Below, piece by piece: positions 33,893 to 44,100 of a stretch of DNA of 64,000 nt. The stretch covers positions 91,621 through 155,620 of the forward strand of contig NZ_JASJUU010000009.1 in NCBI RefSeq assembly GCF_030125375.1, given 5' to 3'. Below the pieces are notes generated by a model. The model was not told the origin of the DNA, made no database searches, and saw only the letters and a program-made list of their open reading frames with translations. This stretch comes from Pseudoalteromonas umbrosa (GTDB lineage Bacteria; Pseudomonadota; Gammaproteobacteria; Enterobacterales; Alteromonadaceae). Position numbers and translations under genes: made by a program. Numbering within the stretch: the first letter of the stretch is position 1; each line of letters starts with the position of its first letter.

Positions 33893-34789
33893 ATGTTTAG
33901 CGTGTTTCGCCACGGTCTAGTCGATTTAAGCCAAGTCTTTGACATCTTGCAAGAGAAGGCCAACTATCACTTCGATGTTGCCGCCAAGCAAGACGGCAAA
34001 GTCTTGCTGCTCAAACCGCGTATTGCGCTAGATGTAATGTCTTACGAGCAAGAATGGTTAGTGCGCTTAGAACTCTCAGACGATGATAAGCGCATCCGAC
34101 TTAATGTTGTCACGCCACTACAAATCAACAATGTTACCGGTGAGCTGTATTCTCGGGCAGTGGGCAGTTTAAATACCTCCGATACACCTAATGAGTTGGG
34201 CTATTGGTTTCGTCGAGATTCAATGAATACCAATGGCAAATACAACCGCCCATTTTCCTTTTTGTTTACCGCGGATAGCCACGGCTTTGCCATTGCCATC
34301 TGGGAACACGCGGTCGTTGATAGCCCTGAACGACAGTTGAGCTGGCTGTGTATTCAAAAACCAGTGGACTGGGAAACTGGCATAGTCATTCCAACTACGC
34401 ACAACCCAATTCTGGCACTCAGTGGGACGTTTAATCGCTTTAATGCCGAGGTCAAGCAACTGCTGGTCCGAGAAAGTGATATTCCAGTACCAGCACCTGC
34501 GACAACGGCTATTGATAACACTTATAACCGCAACAGTGTGATGCACACTGTTAAGCTAAAAGAAATTGCTGAAAACCGAGATTACATCATTCAGTTTCCA
34601 AACAATTTCTCAACCGAACGCTTTAGCTACGAAGGCGTTTTCGACATCATCGGGTTTGCCAATACCGATTTGGTTTCAGCAAACGCAAATTTAACTATGG
34701 AAGTTTTTAATTCCCGCCGAATTTATCACAGTATGGTCAGTACAGAAGCCGACAACGCGGGGATCAGCGTGATGTTTCGAGTAGGATAA
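33893..34789 (+). CDS. Virion-type paralogue family, copy 2
   Basis: This 298-residue protein is the shortest, most diverged copy. It keeps the common motifs SHGFAIAIWEH, SWLCIQKPVDWETG, LLVRESDIPVP and FSTERFSYEGVFDIIGF. It lacks the long N-terminal and middle inserts of copies 3 and 5. It starts seven bases after the preceding gene. Confidence 0.75.
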   Translation: MFSVFRHGLVDLSQVFDILQEKANYHFDVAAKQDGKVLLLKPRIALDVMSYEQEWLVRLELSDDDKRIRLNVVTPLQINNVTGELYSRAVGSLNTSDTPNELGYWFRRDSMNTNGKYNRPFSFLFTADSHGFAIAIWEHAVVDSPERQLSWLCIQKPVDWETGIVIPTTHNPILALSGTFNRFNAEVKQLLVRESDIPVPAPATTAIDNTYNRNSVMHTVKLKEIAENRDYIIQFPNNFSTERFSYEGVFDIIGFANTDLVSANANLTMEVFNSRRIYHSMVSTEADNAGISVMFRVG

Positions 34790-34797
34790 TCAACACA

Positions 34798-34839
34798 TTG
34801 TACAATCTGGCTGTAATACACCGAACTTTCATTGTACAA
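34798..34839 (+). promoter_or_regulatory. Paired TTGTACAA sites upstream of paralogue copy 3
   Basis: Copies at 34798-34805 and 34832-34839 start 34 bp apart. The second is the full CATTGTACAATG palindrome. Confidence 0.55.
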
Positions 34840-34916
34840 TGAGGCTAGGCCGCGCTGCGCGTGAGCATGATACTTGGCGATTAATTGCACTGACCATGTG
34901 ACGGAGTTATACACTT

Positions 34917-36257
34917 ATGGCATTTGAACTTAGAGCGGATTTCCAACCGTACAGCATTGAACGTGGTGGTTTCACTACGCTAAAAGCGCTGATCTCGTCG
35001 GTTGTCCGTGATTTAACGAATTATTATGAACACCCTGACGACCCTTCGGCGTCAGAGAATGCATTCAAACTCTTATACCCTTCAGATAACCCTGATTTAA
35101 GCGACCCAACGTCGTTTGATTCGTCGGTATTTGTGATTGAAGCAACCGGATTTGTTGACCCATTGGCAGGCCCAGATCCAGAACGCGCCAGCCATGGCGT
35201 GGATGTTGTGCCGCAACCTTGGATCATCCGCTTTGATGCGGGCGTTGGCAAACAGTGCCACCCAAGCCACAACAACCGTCGTGAGGACCGCAACGACAAG
35301 GCGCCGGAGGTGGGGAATTTACACATCAATATCAGTACCCCGCTTCAGCTGTATAAACCAGCTCAAGGCGACTGGCAGCTCTATGATTACACGCCACCAA
35401 ACAAAGGCGGCGTACATGACGACCCTGTTGTAGAAGGTACGTTGGGCTTTTTAGGCCGACGTATACCGGTTATCGATAAGCAAGTAGCTTGGTGTGATCC
35501 TAACGATGCGCTGCGCTTAGAAATCGAAGACAAGGGCTTCTTCTGTCGTCGTCCATTGTATGACGCAAAACGCGAATTTGAAAACAAATATCCAGATACG
35601 GCACAAGTTGCGCTACAAGGCACGCCAAACATTCCGATGTCTTATGCACTGACTGTTTCTAATCACGGCATCATGCTGGCAATTTGGGAAGAAGCCACTG
35701 ACCAATACGACCACACAGGGTGTCGTCACAGCTGGTTTGCAGCACAGCGTCTGGTTGACAAAGATTCTGGTGCACCTTTGGTTGATCAGGCTGAAAGCCA
35801 CTCACCACTGGTATGTATGTATGGTATTCAAAACCAAACACTGAATGAAACGCGTTATTTTGTGGTGCGTGAGTCTGACGTACACCGTCCAAGTGAAGAC
35901 TTAGATGCAACGATTAACACCCGCGACAGTGTGGCGTTGATCAACCCACTTGAACAGATAAGCGTAACAGAAAACTACGAGTATGTTGTGACGATTCCTT
36001 CGGGCTTAAACACACAGCGTTACATGTACCTAGAAGAGATGGACCTGATGGGCTATTGCTCGGCAGACATCATTTCTCAAGATGGTATCGCTGAGCTGTC
36101 TATGTACGATGATGGCACCAAGAAGCGCTACAAAGGCTTGCGTGCAACGGGTGAATATAACACGGGTTTACGTATTCTTATGCGCTGGTACAACAATGCG
36201 ATCATGACCCAAGACAACATCGGTGTGTCGGGCATCATCCCCGCTGGCGGCCATTAA
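34917..36257 (+). CDS. Virion-type paralogue family, copy 3 (A subtype)
   Basis: This 446-residue protein has the A-subtype N-terminus (FQPYSIERGGFTTLKALISS), an acidic middle and the family core: SNHGIMLAIWEEATDQYD, SWFAAQRLVD, CMYGI, FVVRESDVHRPSED and SGLNTQRYMYLEEMDLMGY. Copy 5 shares these features most closely. A ribosome-binding site lies just before the ATG (ACGGAG). The copy next to it is B type, so 3-4 and 5-6 look like a duplicated A-B pair. Confidence 0.78.
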   Translation: MAFELRADFQPYSIERGGFTTLKALISSVVRDLTNYYEHPDDPSASENAFKLLYPSDNPDLSDPTSFDSSVFVIEATGFVDPLAGPDPERASHGVDVVPQPWIIRFDAGVGKQCHPSHNNRREDRNDKAPEVGNLHINISTPLQLYKPAQGDWQLYDYTPPNKGGVHDDPVVEGTLGFLGRRIPVIDKQVAWCDPNDALRLEIEDKGFFCRRPLYDAKREFENKYPDTAQVALQGTPNIPMSYALTVSNHGIMLAIWEEATDQYDHTGCRHSWFAAQRLVDKDSGAPLVDQAESHSPLVCMYGIQNQTLNETRYFVVRESDVHRPSEDLDATINTRDSVALINPLEQISVTENYEYVVTIPSGLNTQRYMYLEEMDLMGYCSADIISQDGIAELSMYDDGTKKRYKGLRATGEYNTGLRILMRWYNNAIMTQDNIGVSGIIPAGGH

Positions 36258-36271
36258 GAGAGGATTGATAC

Positions 36272-37618
36272 ATGGCATTGAATATTAACGGTGACGTTTA
36301 TACGTCAACTATGGCAGCGCCACTGACCAGTGGTGACTCGCAATTTTTAACAACGGTGACACGCGATGGTTTTACTGACGTGCGAGAAATGGTTGCCGAT
36401 TGGATAGCACAGATGATCGCTGGCGGCTTCACTCAGGTGAACCGCACGCCGATCGATTTTAACCCTGAAAACCCGCAAAATATTGAAGCTGTGTTAGAAA
36501 CAACTGACGCGGTCAACAATTTGCACGACGAAGAGCCATGGCGGATCCGCATCACAGCCGATAGTCAGTATACCTGTCAAATTCAGGTTGCTACGCCACT
36601 GCAATTAGGGGATGACTACGACGAAGCCATTCCAAACTTGCGTGGCTATACCTGTGGACACGTCGGCGAATCTCCGCACACAGTTCCACACAATTACCGT
36701 GACGTTGTGGTCATCGGTGCATCATCTGCGGTGAACTCGGTGAAAAACGCGCCACAGCCATCACATGGCTTCAACGTGAAAACACTCAACTTTGTTGATG
36801 TACGTGAATTCAACGGCATGCTACGCGCATACCCAATGAGTTACCGCCTATCGATCAGTAACCGTGGCTTTGTGTTCGCTTACTGGGTGGAGTCAGATGA
36901 CCAATCAGCAGGCGACTCACCAACACAATCTTGGATCTGCGTACAGCGCCCAGTTGACCAAAAAACAGGGAACGCACTACAAGACCCAGATCCGCTAGGC
37001 AGCCGTAACCCCGTGTTTTGTATGTATGGAATTTACAACAAGCACATTTATGATTCATACGGTTACACAGCAGACCGCGACATTTATACCTATGATATGG
37101 ACGGTCAGGTGCCAATCGGTATGGCATCGCCTGTGTCACTTTTGCCACTTTCAGGGATTGTACAAAAATTCACAGTGCGTGAAAAAGATGTACTTAAACC
37201 GACTTACCCAGAAGATGCGACACGCAACACCCGTGACTCAAACGCATGGTTAAATGAAGTGCAGCAGCAAACACGTGTCGAGTTTCGTGCCAGCTCAGAA
37301 ACCACAAACCAAGGCAGCTTTGTATTGGCCGGTGCAAAATACGTGATTTTGTATCCAAATAGGCTCAATACTAAGCGTTTTCGTTACCAACACGACCTAG
37401 ATATGATCGCCTACACCAGTAGTGATGTGATTGCACCGCAATTAACCATCAAGGTCAATGTTTACAATGAAGGTAACAAAGACAGCGAAGGCAAAGTCAT
37501 GGAAAACCAAGCGCGCTATCGTAAATACACGGCGTTAACACCCAATAATTCGTACAACACGAATATGACGGTGTTAATGTTAACTGAGATAGACGCTGAC
37601 GCGCCGCCACAGAATTAA
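36272..37618 (+). CDS. Virion-type paralogue family, copy 4 (B subtype)
   Basis: This 448-residue protein carries the B-subtype N-terminus (a TRDGFTDVREMVADWIAQM segment) and the shared core: SNRGFVFAYWVES, SWICVQRPVD, CMYGIYN, FTVREKDVLKP and NRLNTKRFRYQHDLDMIAY. It starts 14 bp after copy 3 and is probably cotranslated. A terminator-like hairpin follows. Confidence 0.75.
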   Translation: MALNINGDVYTSTMAAPLTSGDSQFLTTVTRDGFTDVREMVADWIAQMIAGGFTQVNRTPIDFNPENPQNIEAVLETTDAVNNLHDEEPWRIRITADSQYTCQIQVATPLQLGDDYDEAIPNLRGYTCGHVGESPHTVPHNYRDVVVIGASSAVNSVKNAPQPSHGFNVKTLNFVDVREFNGMLRAYPMSYRLSISNRGFVFAYWVESDDQSAGDSPTQSWICVQRPVDQKTGNALQDPDPLGSRNPVFCMYGIYNKHIYDSYGYTADRDIYTYDMDGQVPIGMASPVSLLPLSGIVQKFTVREKDVLKPTYPEDATRNTRDSNAWLNEVQQQTRVEFRASSETTNQGSFVLAGAKYVILYPNRLNTKRFRYQHDLDMIAYTSSDVIAPQLTIKVNVYNEGNKDSEGKVMENQARYRKYTALTPNNSYNTNMTVLMLTEIDADAPPQN

Positions 37619-37644
37619 TCGCGGTCTAAAAAGCACACTGAAAT

Positions 37645-37694
37645 GAAAGCGTCTGGCAATCACTCTGCTAGACGGCTTTCTTTAGATTTTTTGA
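37645..37694 (+). terminator. Terminator-like hairpin with T run
   Basis: GAAAGCGTCT pairs imperfectly with AGACGGCTTTC around a 15-base loop, and a T-rich stretch follows. Confidence 0.6.
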
Positions 37695-37702
37695 AGTCTT
37701 CG

Positions 37703-37732
37703 TTGTACAATCGGATCTCATCCGTTGTACAA
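37703..37732 (+). promoter_or_regulatory. Paired TTGTACAA sites upstream of paralogue copy 5
   Basis: Copies at 37703-37710 and 37725-37732 start 22 bp apart. TGAGAC follows at 37778-37783, then the CGAGGAAATGAGA leader. Confidence 0.55.
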
Positions 37733-37804
37733 TTTATAGAACACCTGAGATTTGCAACAACGCCGTATCTATGGTGCTGAGACTTAAGTAACGAGGAAAT
37801 GAGA

Positions 37805-39730
37805 ATGGCAGAATTCAAGCCGTATTCCGTCACCCGTGGCGGCTTTGCGACGCCAAGAGAACTGTTTATGTCTGTGGTTAAAGACTTAACAGGCTTTTAC
37901 GATGGCGAAGATAACAATGCATTTGAGATCACATATCCAACAGATTATAGTGATTTAGACTTTAATGACCCGAACAATGCGGACAATGATGTCATCATTG
38001 TGCAAGCAACATCGAATGTAGATGCGTGTGTAGACGGCGTTGAAGCGAAACAACCTTGGGTGATCCGCTTTGACACACAAAAAGACATTGGTCACGGTAT
38101 GGGCCATATCAATGTCACTACACCGCTACAAATTGACTGGACAAAACCTAGAGCGCCAGCAATACCATATATTCCACCCGATACTGCCTATATCGCTGAC
38201 AAAGTCGACACAGAAGGTACCCTTGGATTTGTCGGCCACCGAAAAACCAATGATGCGTATAAAGAAAACGGCTTTATAAACCGTGCTATCTATCATACGA
38301 AAGTCACTCAAGTACAAAAAATTGATGATTTTGGTAACTTACTATGGAATCTAACGCCAATATCAGGTAATACCGGACCAGAGCAAAAGTGGGGCAGTCG
38401 AGGTATTATTCCAAAACCTGGTATGGATGAATTAGGCCGCGTTACCTACGAGATTAAGCTAAAGTGGTTTAAGATGCTCAATGCTGATGAAGTTGACTTA
38501 AACGCGGTATACCCAACATCGGGTAAGGTTACATCTCCACCTGCACAATCAGACTATGATCACATACTCAAGCAGCCGCTATACGAAGAAAAGCACTGTA
38601 CTTTATATATTAGAAGTCAAAGCGGCTTAACCGATGCTGACATGTCTGGTCAGCGCTATCAGACATATAAAGTTGAAGGCGAACTACCACCGTCAATTAA
38701 TGACGAAGCCATCGATGAAACACTACGCGATGAAAATGGTTTGGCACAGCAAGTAGCCTTTACCTATAAGGGCAGTTACCCAGAGCTGAATGGCTGGAAA
38801 ATCGAAATTAAAGATCATGATGGTGGGAGATATACAGATGATTGGCGAGGTAAATTCATCCCTGACACAAATTTTGATGGCGTCTGGGGTTTCCAAGAAT
38901 ATGCAGTAAAGCAGCTGAAAGACTTTGTTCAAGGCAGAGATGACATCAATAACGTGGGTGTTGAAATCTATGATAATAGCCGTTATACATTATCACCTGT
39001 CACCAAATATGCTTTTGACGAGGACGGTGATGCACTAGACCCACGAGCCGGCGCACTGAACGTGCCATTGTCTTATGCATTAACGGTATCAGATCACGGC
39101 ATTGTATTGGCAGTATGGGACCAAGCGGTTGACCAATATGAAACCAATGAAGGCCATAGATTCAGCTGGCTCAATATTCAGCGCCTAGTAGATAAAGACA
39201 CAGGTGCGCCTTTAATTGACCAAAACAAGTCATTCTGTCCGCTGTTTTGCATGTATGGTGTCTACCATGAGAAGACACAAAATGCGATGTACTTTGTGGT
39301 ACGCGAGTCTGACGTGCACAGACCTAGTGAAGAATTAACTGCCGGTGAAGATTCTCCAGATTCCAACGCTGTACTTAATACATATGAGCAAGTCGCAGTA
39401 TCAGAAGACTACGAATATGTGATCACAGTACCGTCGGGCTTAACTACGCAACGTTATTTGTACTTAGAAGAAGCCGACCTGATCGGTTACACCTCTGCCG
39501 ATGTGATCAGTAACGGGGCGCTGTCTGAGTTTGCGATGTACGACGAAGGCGTTTGCTCTGTAACAGGCCACAGCAACGAAGCAGCCTGCGTTGCCGGTGG
39601 CGGCGAATGGACATCGACAACCCGATTATACAAAGGCTTACCTTCTACCGGTAAGTTCAACACTGGCATGCGTATGTTAATGCGCTGGTATGGCGGCCGC
39701 CTTGGCACCATCAAAGATCAACAAATTTAA
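37805..39730 (+). CDS. Virion-type paralogue family, copy 5 (A subtype, with insert)
   Basis: This 641-residue protein is an A-type copy with a large insertion of about 200 residues between the N-terminal domain and the core. It also has a 24-residue Cys-containing insertion near the end (VCSVTGHSNEAACVAGGGEW). I chose ATG 37805, seven bases after GAGGA, over ATG 37799. The core is the same as in copy 3 (SDHGIVLAVWDQAVDQYE, FVVRESDVHRPSEE). Function is unknown; the two insertions could give it an extra surface domain. Confidence 0.78.
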   Translation: MAEFKPYSVTRGGFATPRELFMSVVKDLTGFYDGEDNNAFEITYPTDYSDLDFNDPNNADNDVIIVQATSNVDACVDGVEAKQPWVIRFDTQKDIGHGMGHINVTTPLQIDWTKPRAPAIPYIPPDTAYIADKVDTEGTLGFVGHRKTNDAYKENGFINRAIYHTKVTQVQKIDDFGNLLWNLTPISGNTGPEQKWGSRGIIPKPGMDELGRVTYEIKLKWFKMLNADEVDLNAVYPTSGKVTSPPAQSDYDHILKQPLYEEKHCTLYIRSQSGLTDADMSGQRYQTYKVEGELPPSINDEAIDETLRDENGLAQQVAFTYKGSYPELNGWKIEIKDHDGGRYTDDWRGKFIPDTNFDGVWGFQEYAVKQLKDFVQGRDDINNVGVEIYDNSRYTLSPVTKYAFDEDGDALDPRAGALNVPLSYALTVSDHGIVLAVWDQAVDQYETNEGHRFSWLNIQRLVDKDTGAPLIDQNKSFCPLFCMYGVYHEKTQNAMYFVVRESDVHRPSEELTAGEDSPDSNAVLNTYEQVAVSEDYEYVITVPSGLTTQRYLYLEEADLIGYTSADVISNGALSEFAMYDEGVCSVTGHSNEAACVAGGGEWTSTTRLYKGLPSTGKFNTGMRMLMRWYGGRLGTIKDQQI

Positions 39731-39742
39731 TGAGGTGAGAAA

Positions 39743-40960
39743 ATGTCAGTCGAAGTAAAAAGCTATGTTAACTATGGTTATAGTGACGTGCGCAACCTAT
39801 TGTTTGATATTGCACGTTGGCTAGAAAAAGAGTGTGGCTGGGTAATCGAACACGAATTCCCAAATGCCGTAGATAAGTTTACAGCCCAAAGCGATTACTC
39901 GTTTTTAGCAAAGCCACTGGGTGATGCAACCAACTTATTCGAAAGAGAAGAAATCGCGCTGAAAATGTCTACCGAGACAATGCACCATGCAGATGGATAC
40001 AGCTATCGTAACATCAATGTGCAAGTCACACCGATGATGCAGTGCGACTCAGAAAATGGCAATGTTATTGAAGACTCACGTGGCGTCACATCAGGCAATT
40101 TAGGCCCTGAAGATGAATATGAGTACGTTGAAAATAATATGCCAAAACGCGTTGAAAGTGGCGCAGGTGCGTTTTTTGATACCTCAGTGGTCAAAGGTCG
40201 TCTAAAAGCACACCCTGTATCTTGGCGCGGCGCGGTCACCGATTACGGTATTTTCTTGTGTGTTTGGTTAGAAGGTGATGAGCACCGTGATCCTCCAACG
40301 CAAAGTTGGTTTGTGGTGCAGCGCCCAGTTGACCAATCAAGTGGTGAGCCACTTCGTGACCCAGAGCCAGTAGGCAGCCGCAACCCGATTTTTGCACTGT
40401 ATGGGATCAGTAACGAAGTCAATCAACGTACTCCACAGCGTCAGCAAGCATTTGAAACTTATGCAAATTCCAACAATGTACCTATTTCGGATGCAACGCA
40501 AAACGGTGCCATTTGTGTGAAGCGCTTTGTGGTCCGTGAAAAAGACGTCAACGCCCCGTCACGTCAACTTGATGCATGGCGCAATGGCCGCGATGCCAAT
40601 GCCATCGTCAACTTACGCCAGCAACAGGCGCGTATCGAAATGCGTGATATCGGTGTTGCCAGTGTCGAAAAGGCCGGCTCGCGCTATGCTATCTTATTCC
40701 CATCTCGACTTAACACAGCAAGATTCCGCTTTAAGTCTGAAATGGACATGGTAGCGTTCACCTCAGCTGATGTGATCAGCTCAGGTCTGCCTGTCAACGT
40801 CCACGTGTACGGTGAAACATCACAAGATACGGGCGAAAAACTATATCGCCGCTATGTTGCGATCCAGCCGACTGGACCATACAACACACAGTTGATCATG
40901 CTACACCTTGTAGAAACAGGCATTCCAGAGTCTGTAATACAAAGTAAAGGTAAAAAATAA
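39743..40960 (+). CDS. Virion-type paralogue family, copy 6 (B subtype)
   Basis: This 405-residue protein is the last B-type copy and follows copy 5 by 12 bp. Its core is FLCVWLEGDEHRDPPTQSWF, VQRPVDQSSG, ALYGISN, FVVREKDVNAPS and SRLNTARFRFKSEMDMVAF. The start is preceded by TGAGGTGAGAAA. The strong terminator at 40982 ends the unit. Confidence 0.75.
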   Translation: MSVEVKSYVNYGYSDVRNLLFDIARWLEKECGWVIEHEFPNAVDKFTAQSDYSFLAKPLGDATNLFEREEIALKMSTETMHHADGYSYRNINVQVTPMMQCDSENGNVIEDSRGVTSGNLGPEDEYEYVENNMPKRVESGAGAFFDTSVVKGRLKAHPVSWRGAVTDYGIFLCVWLEGDEHRDPPTQSWFVVQRPVDQSSGEPLRDPEPVGSRNPIFALYGISNEVNQRTPQRQQAFETYANSNNVPISDATQNGAICVKRFVVREKDVNAPSRQLDAWRNGRDANAIVNLRQQQARIEMRDIGVASVEKAGSRYAILFPSRLNTARFRFKSEMDMVAFTSADVISSGLPVNVHVYGETSQDTGEKLYRRYVAIQPTGPYNTQLIMLHLVETGIPESVIQSKGKK

Positions 40961-40981
40961 CTAACCTCCTTACCTATGTTT

Positions 40982-41008
40982 AAAGCCCGCCAAGTGCGGG
41001 CTTTTTTA
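40982..41008 (+). terminator. Strong terminator
   Basis: AAAGCCCGC pairs with GCGGGCTTT around CAAGT and is followed by Ts. Confidence 0.9.
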
Positions 41009-41053
41009 TTGCTCTGCACTATGCAACACCCTAAAAATTCGACAGTCAAATCA

Positions 41054-41092
41054 TTGTACAAAACTAGCTAGGTATGGCTTTGCCATGTACAA
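41054..41092 (+). promoter_or_regulatory. TTGTACAA and ATGTACAAT sites before the giant gene
   Basis: TTGTACAA (41054-41061) and ATGTACAAT (from 41085) start 31 bp apart. Two leader motifs, TGAGAC near 41106 and TTGAGAC near 41155, follow before the start codon. Confidence 0.5.
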
Positions 41093-41162
41093 TAGTATGT
41101 ATATATGAGACAGAGAATGAGCCTAAAACCGCCTTTTTTAATGCGGCGATTTCATTGAGACG

Positions 41163-44100
41163 GTGACGAGTTTGAGCGTAAGAGATAGCATAGAACACCT
41201 GCAACTGCGGGCATTTGTGAACGAATTGGACCAAAAGTGGTCTTGGTGGTCGAGTAAAAAGACACAACTTGTTGCCCCTGTCATTCCCGACGACAGAGGC
41301 CTAGTCTACTTACACAACCAAACGGAAAATTATGTTGTGGCTGTGACGCCGATGCATCACGACCTAGTCTATGCAACTGAAATCGCGTCGCCTAAACGCG
41401 TGATTAGCGGTGTCTTAGACGGCAAAGAAGTGGTGATGGTACTGACAGAGCAAGGGCACATTGAAGTATTGAGCCCCACCCTCAAACATATTCAAACCGT
41501 CGAGCTATCAGATCCAGCCAGCGACCTAGTTTGGGCAGAGGATTTACTCTGGGTGGTTGGCCCAAATAATCATCATATCGATATTTTTTATGTCCAAAAA
41601 GGCATTGATGATAAGTTAGTGTTTGCCCCCTATCGATTTGTCGATGGCGTACATGACATTCGCCATGTAATGTGGCTTGCCTATTCGCGCAGTATTGTTG
41701 CCGTTGCACAGGATAAAGTCTATTTTATCTCATTTGACCATTTCACCGTCGAAGAAGTCCCACTACCCTTTGCCGTAGACCACACCTACGCGCACAATGC
41801 CTTAGTCCTCTTTTCCTCGCAAAACAGCGGCGAAGTGTATTGCTTAGATCTCGCCAACTCAGCCCTAGTCGACATCTACATTGTTGAAACCAATGAGCTT
41901 AACAGCGACCCTAAAATTGTCGAAAAAGTCGGATACTACGAGACTTGGCACGGTACATTTACCATCAATATGGTATCTATTTCAGAGCCGCTTGGAGAGA
42001 CAACTTCAACGGTGATCCAGTCAATTGAAAAAAATAATGCCGCTAACAATAGTGAGCAACCTGAAACTGTGATCATGTTTGAAGAAAAAGCCGACTACTT
42101 TAAGCTGCAAAGCACCCATGATTGCGTCGGTGGGGAGCGCTACTTCAGCCAGCCCTTTAATTTAAACCATGATGGCGACCCGCTGTTAGTGGTCAGTGAT
42201 GGCAGTGTCTTACATGTTGAAGATGAGCATGGCACAACCACCGCCACACAAGCCGCTTGGGTAACCAACGAAAATTTAAGGCTTGAGCGCCAATACAACA
42301 CCATGGATGGCTTGCATTTTAGAAGCAGCTTGCATGTCTATGAACCCGTTGATGAAATCGTAATGTACGAATCTCTTGTCGGAGAAATGACAGGCATAGA
42401 CTATCAGTTTGATGGTCAGAGCAATGCGCGCTTATTTTTATCCAATCCCACCGAAGCAGGCGGCTTTTGGGTGGGTAGCTTTGTGTCTGACATCATTAAG
42501 GTTGAGCCAACTCGGGTCATTCAAAACGTTGCCCCCTCGGTGTATTCGGTGATCCCAACTGGCACCTCTGTACTGACGGAGTTCCGCCTCCATTACCGCG
42601 ATACTCAATCCAACCGCTCAGACTTTACCCCATGGCACACTGAGCCACCTACCATGCCCGAACATGGCCAAATTTTGGGATATCAAGTCCGCTGCTATAT
42701 GTCCACTAACGACCCAGCAAAAACCCCTGAGGTTCCGAGCTTTGCCGTTGACCAAGTGCGTCATGAACGTATTACTAGCGGGTTTTGGGACACGTATCGA
42801 GTAAAACAATTACGTTCAAGTTCAGCCCGCAGCAACGCAGTAGCTGCACTAGGTGACGTTCACTCTACCCATGGGTTATACCAAAACAACGCGCAAAGTC
42901 ATGATATGCGTGCAACACACATGGCCATGGATAAGCCAATTGACGCACCGCAACAACACTTTGCATTGGGCAGTACAGTTTCCGTGCGCACCATGGATGC
43001 GAACTACAACCTCATGCGTCAATCTGCACACTTTAAGCTAGGAAATATTGCCTTTGAAATACAGTCATCTCATACACGAAACTGGACACGTTCTACTTTT
43101 GCCTTTTTAGATCGACAATTGAGTTCAGGCCTACATAAAAATACCAATAGAGGACTACACAGTGCACAAGGCAGCTTGATAGACCCCATCATCAAAATGG
43201 CCATGCATGCCCGCAACTCTGCAAAGACACAGCAATTGGGGGCTGAGCAAATGCCAAGTGCTTCTGGCTTTGAAACAGATACAAGCTTTAGCCGCGCATT
43301 GCCACACGCACAGATGCAGTCAACCATTGCATCTCGCACATATCACAATGTGATGACCTATGCGGATGTGCAATATTTCCTAGGATTGAACGCCTTTGCT
43401 AGTCGATTAGCTAAGCAAACATGGCAATATGAGTTTATCTCGAATACCCTACATTTTGGCCATGAGGCAACTTATGGGGCAAGCTACCCGAGCCGCAGTG
43501 CTGCGGCACAAAACACCACCTATACCGGCGATAAGCGTGCTGTCATTGCGACCAATGAGCTCATTCAAGGTGCTCGATATACGACGCCTTTTCAAGCATT
43601 TGAGGGCCTACATGTGGCTGGAGTGTACTCGCGAAGAGATGTGCTCGGCTTTGATATACAGTATTACACGCCTACCCGTCGTCGCCTAGTATCTGGATTC
43701 GACTCGGTCAAGGCAGCTATCCAACAGACATCCGATTTTATCGGCAGCACTACTGCAACACCTGCACAATCAAATCGCGGTGAAACCGTATTGCAGTATC
43801 TACAGGCACAATATAAACAAACCAATCGTTTGGCGCTGGCACAACAGTACTTTTCATGGCGAGCAAAAGCCCCCTTCGCACAATCACCAGACGTGTATGC
43901 AAGCCACAGCGTATGGGCTGGAAAAGATGACATTGATAAATGGTTGGGTGCACCGGCCAGCAGTCACCGAACATTGAAATCAACACGTATCGGGGCCGCG
44001 GAACTACGCCATCTAGCACTGCAAGTGGGCGAAGCTTTATCACCTGCGCCCACAGCCAGCTTCTCGCTGGCCTCAAAAGAATCAGTTAAACTGCTGCTTA

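Noticed and set aside
41640..44076. Several short frames on both strands inside the giant gene
   Set aside because: They are scattered, short and inside a continuous 3,393-codon frame, so they are shadows of it.
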